DNA of 11,229 nucleotides from CAYLLN01 sp036496265 (GTDB lineage: Bacteria; Planctomycetota; Planctomycetia; Pirellulales; Pirellulaceae), in assembly GCA_036496265.1 (NCBI GenBank), contig DASXLL010000290.1, positions 1 to 11,229 of the forward strand, given 5' to 3'. The first letter of the stretch is position 1; each line of letters opens with the position of its first letter. The notes under the pieces are model-generated. The model saw nothing but the letters and a program-made list of their open reading frames with translations. It searched no databases and was not told the DNA's origin. Positions 6,410 to 11,229 of this stretch are shown here, piece by piece. A program made the translations under genes and the position numbers.

Positions 6410-7435
6410 ATGTTCAACTTCAATACGCCGTCTTCTCTCTTTCAAAGCGTCAATTCCGACGGTTTGCAACCTGCTAATTCCGACAGCCCGGCGACCCCCG
6501 AGGTTCGGCGGGACGCCGACCTTTTGGATGCCTATTCGCAGGCGGTCATCGGCGTCGTCGGACGCGTCGGCCCGGCTGTCATTTCGATCGGTCCCCATCC
6601 GCACGATCGTCAGGCCGGCCAGGGCTCCGGCTTCGTGATCACTCCGGATGGATTCGCCCTGACGAACAGTCACGTGGTCCACGGCCGGCAACGACTGCGG
6701 GCCACGACCGAAGAAGGCGACGCGCTCGACGCCACACTCATCGGCGACGATCCCGAAACCGACCTCGCCCTCATTCGTCTCGCCGCCCGCGACCTGCCAC
6801 ACGCCGAGCTGGCCGACAGCCAAAACCTGCAAGTCGGTCAGCTCGTCATCGCCGTCGGCAATCCCTTCGGCTTCCGTTCGACGGTTTCGACCGGCGTGGT
6901 CAGCGCCGTCAGCCGCGCTATGCGCAGCGAGCAAGGCCGGCTAATCGAAAACATCATCCAGCACACCGCCCCGCTGAACCCCGGCAACAGCGGCGGCCCC
7001 CTCGTCGATTCGCGCGGCCGCGTCGTCGGCATCAACACCGCCATCATCGCCATGGCCCAAGGCCTCGGATTCGCCGTCCCCGGCAGCACCGCCCGCTGGG
7101 TCGTCAGCGAGTTCCTCACCCACGGCCGCGTCCGCCGCCTCTCCCTCGGCGTCTCCGTCACCATCGCCCCCATTCCCCGCCGCCTCGTCCGCGATCTAGA
7201 CCTACTCTCCGACCAAGCCGTCGAAATCGTCGAGCTCCTCCCCCAAAGCCCCGCCGCCACCGCCGGCCTCTCCCCCGGCGACTGGATCGTCGGCGCCGGC
7301 GGCCGCATCATCGCAGGCCCCGACGACCTCCATCGCGTCCTATCCTCCCTCAAGTCCGAACAACCCGTCGAGCTCCAAATCGTCCGCGACAGCCGCTTAA
7401 TCGATCTCGCCGTCACTCCGCGGTGGGCGAATTAG
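6410..7435 (+). CDS. HtrA/DegP-family serine protease with one PDZ domain
   Basis: The 341-residue product is an S1C trypsin-like protease. The catalytic triad is visible as H88 (TNSHVV), D118 (ETDLALI) and S194 (NPGNSGGPL). The oxyanion and substrate regions follow the family pattern (GSGFVITPDGFALTNSHVV at 72-90, VGNPFGFRSTVSTGVVSAV at 149-167). A single PDZ domain follows from about residue 245 to 335, with SPAATAGLSPGDWIVGAGG at 280-298. HtrA proteins remove or refold damaged proteins and usually act in the periplasm. Here the first 40 residues are polar (MFNFNTPSSLFQSVNSDG), with no signal peptide or membrane anchor, so the mature protein may be cytoplasmic. The usual TDAAINPGNSGG stretch reads HTAPLNPGNSGG. 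The gene is monocistronic, with its own promoter and inverted repeat. A family member with certainty; which paralogue cannot be decided, so no symbol is given. Confidence 0.93.
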   Translation: MFNFNTPSSLFQSVNSDGLQPANSDSPATPEVRRDADLLDAYSQAVIGVVGRVGPAVISIGPHPHDRQAGQGSGFVITPDGFALTNSHVVHGRQRLRATTEEGDALDATLIGDDPETDLALIRLAARDLPHAELADSQNLQVGQLVIAVGNPFGFRSTVSTGVVSAVSRAMRSEQGRLIENIIQHTAPLNPGNSGGPLVDSRGRVVGINTAIIAMAQGLGFAVPGSTARWVVSEFLTHGRVRRLSLGVSVTIAPIPRRLVRDLDLLSDQAVEIVELLPQSPAATAGLSPGDWIVGAGGRIIAGPDDLHRVLSSLKSEQPVELQIVRDSRLIDLAVTPRWAN

Positions 7436-7480
7436 TCGGTCAAGTTCCGTAATGATTTCAGCGGGAGATCCGGCGCACTC

Positions 7481-7564
7481 TGGGAGGTCGCGAATCACTG
7501 GGAGGTCGCGGATCACTGGGAGGTCGGGCGCAAATCATTGGGAGGGCGAGGCTCCCGCCGAGCC
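7481..7564 (+). repeat. 18-bp tandem repeat grading into a dispersed element
   Basis: Units begin with tgggaggtcg at 7481, 7499 and 7517, and with tgggagggcg at 7539. The first two units are 18 bp and differ by one base. The third is 22 bp and ends catt. The fourth is the start of the element also found inside hrpB. The array lies 45 bp after the protease stop and is not protein-coding. Confidence 0.85.
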
Positions 7565-7590
7565 ACACTAACCCGACGCGTAAGCGAGGG
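7538..7590 (+). repeat. Composite dispersed repeat (second copy of the hrpB insert)
   Basis: Bases 7538-7564 match the hrpB insert at 4549-4575 (24 of 27). A small hairpin, ggctc (7550-7554) and gagcc (7560-7564), lies inside. A second module follows at 7570-7590, ending cgacgcgtaagcgaggg. Its core GACGCGTAAGC resembles the tandem repeat core at 2083-2093 and 2103-2113 (minus strand). The rest of this gap, up to the toxin gene end at 7617, shows nothing further. Confidence 0.75.
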
Positions 7591-7616
7591 CAGAGCCGCC
7601 TCCACTCCGTACGCGC

Positions 7617-7973
7617 TCAGCCAACTCCCAGCGCCGCCTTCAAACACTCGTCCACCTTCCTCATGGCCTCATCCGGCAATTTCCCAATCGCATCCTGCAA
7701 GCGGTCCTCACTCATGAGCGAGATCAAATAGCCGCACAAAAGACTGTCTTGCAAAATCCCAGCGGCACGGCCTTCCGGTGTTGCAGCTTCGATGAGAAGA
7801 CAAGCTGGATCGCCCTTGTCGTTCAAGTTGGTGGTCACCTGAGCAACGATGGCATGTCGCAGACGCTTGTTGTAAATGTTGGCTTGGACAACAACGACGG
7901 GACGTTTCTTGCCCCGCGTGCCCGCAGCATGTGGGAAACGGGCGTTGATGACCTGTCCGCGCTCAATAGTCAT
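7617..7973 (-). CDS. MazF/PemK-type toxin, mRNA endoribonuclease
   Basis: This 118-residue protein has the MazF/PemK fold markers. ERGQVINARFPHAAGTRGKK (residues 4-23) is the RGxI start of the family, KRPVVVVQ (23-30) is the conserved basic strand, VTTNL (46-50) carries the usual threonine, and AGILQDSLL (71-79) matches the 'S/AG...DSv' strand. Such toxins cut single-stranded mRNA at short sequences and are held inactive by a co-transcribed antitoxin. It lies 37 bp downstream of the small gene at 8011-8238 on the same strand, in the normal antitoxin-toxin order, so the two probably share a promoter. The ATG at 7973 gives the usual N-terminus. Length is normal and there is no frame damage, so it is probably active. 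Confidence 0.88.
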   Translation of the reverse strand: MTIERGQVINARFPHAAGTRGKKRPVVVVQANIYNKRLRHAIVAQVTTNLNDKGDPACLLIEAATPEGRAAGILQDSLLCGYLISLMSEDRLQDAIGKLPDEAMRKVDECLKAALGVG

Positions 7974-8010
7974 GTCCTTTGATTTTCACAGCCTGCAATT
8001 TTCTCGGTAT

Positions 8011-8238
8011 TCAATTATCACAGCCTTCCATCCGCGAAATCATCACTTCCGCCTCGTCCGCCAGCAGGTTCATCTCCTCCGAAGTCCAAGGCGTCGAATC
8101 AACACCAGCGGTATCAACATCCGCTCCTCTGCGAAGATAGATGTCCTTGCGCACAAGAATGCATTCGGTGCCCGACACGTTCAGCGCCACCGCCTCGCCG
8201 TTTTCCACCGCTTTTTGTTGCTCCACATTCAAAGTCAT
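8011..8238 (-). CDS. Antitoxin of the MazF/PemK-type toxin
   Basis: This 75-residue protein begins MTLNVEQQKAVENGEAVALN, then VSGTECILVRKDIYLRR, a pattern I know from small planctomycete and cyanobacterial antitoxins ('EQQxAVxxGExVxLxVxGTExVLVRxDxY'). An acidic tail with TSEEMNLLADEAEVMISRM would wrap the toxin. It is unlike classical MazE (AbrB-type swapped hairpin). Its upstream position and 37-bp gap to the toxin gene are the main evidence for the role. Start ATG 8238 follows a weak purine-rich site (AAAGGGG on the minus strand). The pair would be auto-regulated by analogy with the family; no operator was identified. Confidence 0.75.
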   Translation of the reverse strand: MTLNVEQQKAVENGEAVALNVSGTECILVRKDIYLRRGADVDTAGVDSTPWTSEEMNLLADEAEVMISRMEGCDN

Positions 8239-8333
8239 CGCGCAACCCCTTTCCCGGTAATTTTATCCGCTCGCCCCCGCATTTTGAAGGCTTACCCTTG
8301 AGCCTTTCCGCCCGCCCCGACCCACAACCGTTG

Positions 8334-8394
8334 CCAGGGACTTCAGTCCCTGGTTGCTATCTCAGCCGCGGAGCGGCCCAGGAATAAAGCCTGG
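8334..8394. repeat. Cluster of three hairpins, element type A, copy 1
   Basis: Three palindromes lie in a row. The first is ccagggact (8334-8342) with agtccctgg (8345-8353) and a 2-base loop. The second is gccgc (8365-8369) with gcggc (8373-8377). The third is ccagg (8378-8382) with cctgg (8390-8394). The middle hairpin recurs with one change in the loop at 8546-8558. Confidence 0.75.
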
Positions 8395-8447
8395 CCGCCT
8401 CGGCCCCAGGAAACCAGACCACAACCACAACCCACTCTCCGTCTTTA

Positions 8448-8531
8448 GGCCCAACGGGCCGCAATTCGATAGCCCAGGGCAACGCCCTGGGTTACGAGTC
8501 CGCGCAATAAATAAAAAAGCCCCAACGGGGC
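8448..8531. repeat. Three-hairpin element type B, copy 1
   Basis: Three perfect stems, all with the loop AAC, stand in line: ggccc (8448-8452) with gggcc (8456-8460), cccagggc (8473-8480) with gccctggg (8484-8491), and gcccc (8519-8523) with ggggc (8527-8531). The stretch 8441-8491 matches 8771-8821 at 44 of 51 positions, exactly 330 bp later. Confidence 0.85.
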
Positions 8532-8545
8532 GACATGGTCCTCTA

Positions 8546-8590
8546 GCCGCAGAGCGGCAACCGCCGGTAGCCGGGCCTTTCCAGGCCCGG
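8546..8590. repeat. Two hairpins, element type A, copy 2
   Basis: The hairpin gccgc (8546-8550) with gcggc (8554-8558) repeats the one at 8365-8377. It is followed by a perfect 8-bp stem, ccgggcct (8571-8578) and aggcccgg (8583-8590), with loop ttcc. The order of the small hairpin followed by a CCAGG/CCTGG-like stem matches copy 1. Confidence 0.7.
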
Positions 8591-8688
8591 AAACACGACC
8601 CCAAAACCACCTCTAGTCGCGTACCGACGCCCGCGCGCCGCCGTTTCGGCAGCTCCATCCGCTCGTCAGGCCGCACCATCCGAAAGTA

Positions 8689-8712
8689 GGCCAGCGAGGC
8701 CCTTCGCTGGCC
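8689..8712. repeat. Isolated 9-bp hairpin
   Basis: A perfect stem, ggccagcga (8689-8697) and tcgctggcc (8704-8712), has a 6-base loop. It is the longest single stem between the two type B copies apart from the one at 8334-8353, and is not followed by a T-run. Confidence 0.75.
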
Positions 8713-8777
8713 AGAGCTGCCTATCATTCATCCACTCAGACCGCGTCCAAGCAAACTGAAACCGATCGCGGTCTTCA

Positions 8778-8860
8778 GGCCCAACCGGCCGCAATTCGTC
8801 AGCCCAGGCCATCGGCCTGGGAAAAGAACCACAACAGCCTCGCCAAGCCTCAACGGGGGC
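8778..8860. repeat. Three-hairpin element type B, copy 2
   Basis: This repeats 8448-8531. The central stem is now cccaggcc (8803-8810) with ggcctggg (8814-8821) and loop atc. The first hairpin keeps four pairs (ggcc at 8778-8781, ggcc at 8787-8790). The third, gcctc (8847-8851) with ggggc (8856-8860), keeps five pairs if one G-U pair is allowed. Spacing between central and third hairpins is within two bases of copy 1. Confidence 0.8.
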
Positions 8861-8964
8861 GCGCTAATCTGTTTGCTCCGCAAAACACAGCCACGCAGCC
8901 GAAAGCCTTGTTCGCGGTAAAATGTCGTTGTCGGCCAGCCGGAAACCCATTGCCGAGGATTGCC

Positions 8965-10398
8965 ATGTTAGGCCATTACAGAAGAATCGTGTTGACAGCC
9001 ATGCTGCTTTTGTCAACCGGTCGAATAGCGATTGCCGAGGACATCGTTCTCAATTGGTTTCGCTTCGACTCTGAGCGGCCCTACGCAATATTCGACGCGT
9101 GGAAGGAATTGAGCACTCGCAAAGCGGCGATATGTGTTGGCGAAAACTGGAAAGTGATCGCCGGCCAGTTGCAGAATAATCACGGTAAACCAATTGCAAA
9201 TACTGCACTGCGATTTGACCTTGTAAGCGGAAAAGCTGTCCATGCTGACCTTCAAACCGACGCGAACGGCTACTTCATCATCTACTCACCGTGGTATCTC
9301 GATATAGACGACGATGAGCCATCCAATGGCCGCCGAGTTATTGCCACGCCTGGGTATCCGGTTACACAAGCCGGCCAATATTTTGCTTATAAATGCTCCG
9401 CCATTCGAATGTGCAAATCTAAACTGGTGACGAAAGAAAATGATCGTGCGTTTTACGTACTAACTTGTGATGACCAGACGGCGTTCGATGCAGACAAGTT
9501 CAAAGCGTTCGAGCAAGAGTACCTGGCCAAACGGATCACACCGCGCGATCCATGGCGTGCGACACCAGACGATCGCGAGAAAATCCTAAATCGGCGCTTT
9601 TACGAAGTCCAACTCGTGGACCCGATGGGAAACGGCGTGGCCGACGCTTTGATCACGTGCCGGTTTCCTGGCACCAAAACTCAAGTCCGCAAGACCGGCA
9701 TGGATGGGCGGTGCCAATTCGATGACTGGCAACTTCCAGGCAAAAACGGAGACCTGACCATTGATGCTCCCGGATTTGCTGCAGGCCCTATGCCGTTCGA
9801 ACTGAAATTTGGCGTTCTCAACGTTATTCGCTTGCAAAGACCGGCGACGGTTGTTGGACGCATCGTTGATGACGAGGGCAATCCCGAAACAAGGGAGCTA
9901 CACGTGGAGTACAAGCGATTCTCGTACATCGCTTTCGAAACAGACTTTCGTTCGCAGAGCGACGGCACATTCAGTTTCGACCGCGTCATGCCGAACGAAG
10001 AATTCAGAATCCAATCGGGCAATGCTCGCTCTGAGTGGATGAAGCTGACGGAGAATGAGAAGAGTAAGGAAGTGCAGTTGAAACTCGAAATGCCATCCGC
10101 TTTGCGAGGCATCGTTGTTTCAGAAAAAGGTGATCTTATGCCAGTTGGACTTCGACTGGATTTCGGACCAGATGAGTCGCTCATCGGTGTAAACGGTCAT
10201 GTCTCGTATGTCGGCACGAATAATGGGCCTTGGGGGCCATCCGATGGTCGGTTTGGTTTTTCAGGTCTGAGCAACCGACCATTTAGAATCAAAGTCTATG
10301 GCTGGGAAGTTGAGCCGTCCGAACCGATGCAACTGGAACCCGGTGAGATGCGATTTATCCAAGTGAAACTGAAAAAGAAGTTGTCGTTGCCGCAATAG
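8965..10398 (+). CDS. Secreted protein with carboxypeptidase-regulatory-like repeats
   Basis: With ATG 8965 the 477-residue product starts with a typical signal peptide: MLGHYRRIV, hydrophobic LTAMLLLSTG, then AIA just before EDIVLN, so cleavage is likely after about residue 24. GAGG six bases upstream supports this start over TTG 8908. The mature part holds about four beta-sandwich repeats of the carboxypeptidase-regulatory type: about 63-112 (IAGQLQNNHGKPIANTALRF...TDANGYF), 212-275 (VQLVDPMGNGVADALITCRF...MDGRCQF), 293-355 (VVGRIVDDEGNPETRELHVE...SDGTFSF) and 379-470 (LRGIVVSEKGDLMPVGLRLD...SDGRFGF). Each has the GxVxDxxGxP start and DGxFxF end. Such domains serve as structural or adhesion modules outside the cell. 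GC content is visibly lower than in the protease gene. No catalytic domain was seen. Confidence 0.8.
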   Translation: MLGHYRRIVLTAMLLLSTGRIAIAEDIVLNWFRFDSERPYAIFDAWKELSTRKAAICVGENWKVIAGQLQNNHGKPIANTALRFDLVSGKAVHADLQTDANGYFIIYSPWYLDIDDDEPSNGRRVIATPGYPVTQAGQYFAYKCSAIRMCKSKLVTKENDRAFYVLTCDDQTAFDADKFKAFEQEYLAKRITPRDPWRATPDDREKILNRRFYEVQLVDPMGNGVADALITCRFPGTKTQVRKTGMDGRCQFDDWQLPGKNGDLTIDAPGFAAGPMPFELKFGVLNVIRLQRPATVVGRIVDDEGNPETRELHVEYKRFSYIAFETDFRSQSDGTFSFDRVMPNEEFRIQSGNARSEWMKLTENEKSKEVQLKLEMPSALRGIVVSEKGDLMPVGLRLDFGPDESLIGVNGHVSYVGTNNGPWGPSDGRFGFSGLSNRPFRIKVYGWEVEPSEPMQLEPGEMRFIQVKLKKKLSLPQ

Positions 10399-10725
10399 CG
10401 CCGGGTGCCAGCGCCTGGTGGTTGTGTTTTGGAGGGAAAAACACGGCTGTGCGACAAATAGACGTTTTCTCAGATCGGTTGCCCCCACATTATCATTGTG
10501 GCCAATCAGAATTGCGTCCGCCCAAATTCGGCCCGCTATTTGCACATGTACAAATGTTCTAAACGCCGTGCCATTTCGGTGCACCCCGCTCTTTCCCAAA
10601 TTGGTTGACCGCACCAAACAGCCGCGGCTGCCCCTCCAGCCGCCCGCCCGCGCTTCTCCCTGTCTCAGGCCTCGCGCCTCCACTCTCCGCCAACTATTGA
10701 GTCCGACATTGCTAATGGAAAAGTT
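10399..10725. other. Intergenic region with one hairpin, next to IS remnant
   Basis: These 327 bp hold no gene I can support. A perfect 7-bp hairpin, gcggctg (10624-10630) and cagccgc (10637-10643), is present. The outer end of the IS630-type element should lie in about 10690-10725, since its transposase stop is at 10726-10728, but the exact terminal repeat cannot be fixed without the other end. The remainder shows nothing recognisable. Confidence 0.5.
10624..10643. repeat. 7-bp GC-rich hairpin
   Basis: Stem gcggctg (10624-10630) with cagccgc (10637-10643), loop cccctc. It has no T-run and lies 226 bp from the nearest upstream stop, so a terminator role is doubtful. It may be a further dispersed palindrome. 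Confidence 0.5.
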
Positions 10726-11229
10726 TTATACCGTCAAATGAGCGGCGTTAAAAAACGAGTGGAGTCGGTTTGGTTCATGTCGAAATGTTTCGAGAACCTG
10801 GTCCAGCGTGGCGTGCAACATATGGATGTCTTCGGGGATGATATTCGCCAAGGCACCATATTTGGATTGATTCCAAACCTGTTCGACCGGGTCGAGGTCG
10901 GGGGCATACGGCGGCAGCCATTCCACGTGAAGCCAAGAGGCGCTGCGGTCCAACAATTGTCGGGCAGCCGAGCGATGAGCACGCAAGCGATCCCACACGA
11001 TAATGAGCGGGCGCCGCAAATGCTCATGCACCTCGCGCACGAAGCGGATGACATCTTCCGTGCGGGCGTTGTGATCCAGGAGTTCGTAGTGAGGTGGACC
11101 CCAATTGTTGGACAGGTTTTGGGGTTGGTTAAGGTGAGACCAACGGCCCGCGAAGACCCCTCACAGGTCTCGCGCGGCCGTGGGGCTACGGACACGTATC
11201 GGGTCAGAAAAGCGGTTTCCTGAGTAAGT
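10726..11229 (-). pseudogene. IS630-family transposase remnant, frameshifted, 5' end outside window
   Basis: The minus-strand frame from about 11100 to 10726 encodes the catalytic C-terminus of an IS630/Tc1-type DDE transposase. YELLDHNARTEDVIRFVREV is followed by RPLIIVWDRLRAHRS, which carries the second catalytic Asp, then WLPPYAPDLDPVEQVWNQSK, which carries the catalytic Glu, and FFNAAHLTV at the end. Upstream in this frame the peptide stops looking like a transposase and meets a TGA at 11163-11161. The neighbouring frame (11195 towards 11100) gives LTLTNPKTCPTIGVH, which joins well to HYELLDHN. The two parts are therefore probably one protein broken by a frameshift near 11090-11115. The N-terminal half lies beyond the right edge. 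A separate programmed-frameshift design is possible, as some IS630 elements use one, but I see no slippery site at the junction. Confidence 0.75.

Larger units (their letters stand above)
8239..8964. other. Palindrome-rich non-coding region
   Basis: These 726 bp contain no gene I can support. They hold at least ten short hairpins between 8334 and 8860 (listed separately), some forming an element present twice. Frames that stay open on both strands here translate to peptides such as SPGQRPG and NPGRCPG, which arise from the palindromes. The stretches 8239-8333 and 8591-8688 show no structure. The secreted-protein gene's ribosome site GAGG (8955-8958) lies at the right end. Confidence 0.7.

Noticed and set aside
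6404..6934. Open frame of 176 codons antisense to the protease
   Set aside because: Asp/Gly-rich shadow of a clearly real HtrA-family gene.
7481..7564. Possible CRISPR array
   Set aside because: Units are adjacent 18-22 bp repeats without unique spacers, and no cas genes are nearby.
8354..8727. Open frames on both strands in the palindrome region (111 and 121 codons)
   Set aside because: The translations (SPGQRPG, NPGRCPG, KAPTGRHG) are products of the hairpin repeats. No start context or domain.
10399..10440. Possible terminator after the secreted-protein gene
   Set aside because: GC-rich bases near the stop do not form a stable perfect stem followed by a clear T-run.
10261..10741. Open frames on both strands between the secreted protein and the IS remnant
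   Set aside because: Compositionally random. One runs antisense to the end of the secreted-protein gene. No motifs or ribosome sites.

Overview
The window looks like chromosomal DNA from a planctomycete, probably of the order Pirellulales. This is an inference from GC-rich coding, several lineage-type proteins of unknown function, and a dense set of short dispersed repeats of the kind I associate with that group. No rRNA, tRNA, CRISPR array or phage module was seen. There is also no convincing multi-gene novel system. The most unusual content is the repeat DNA.

Positions 1-2663 carry ordinary single genes. They are the start of an antitoxin-like gene leaving the left edge (minus), an MtfA-type zinc peptidase (plus), riboflavin synthase RibE (minus, convergent with mtfA), a small two-helix membrane protein (plus), and a DUF4919-like protein (minus) whose stop codon lies in a 20-bp tandem duplication. 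Positions 3002-5542 encode the DEAH-box helicase HrpB. It has a short dispersed repeat inserted in frame in its middle and a 7-bp tandem repeat upstream of its probable TTG start. A hairpin separates it from a convergent, probably secreted planctomycete-type protein (5587-6090, minus) with a near-perfect Shine-Dalgarno sequence.

Positions 6340-7435 hold a promoter, an overlapping inverted repeat (operator candidate) and an HtrA-family serine protease with one PDZ domain and no visible export signal. Downstream comes an 18-bp tandem repeat that grades into the same dispersed element found in hrpB. A MazF/PemK-type toxin and its small upstream antitoxin follow (7617-8238, minus).

Positions 8239-8964 are non-coding and packed with palindromes. 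One three-hairpin element occurs twice, exactly 330 bp apart, and one stem carries a paired (compensatory) change between the copies. Next is a secreted protein built from about four carboxypeptidase-regulatory-like repeats (8965-10398, plus), with visibly lower GC than its neighbours. The right edge is a frameshifted remnant of an IS630-family transposase. The genes do not form one pathway. Most are monocistronic, and only the toxin-antitoxin pair is a clear operon.
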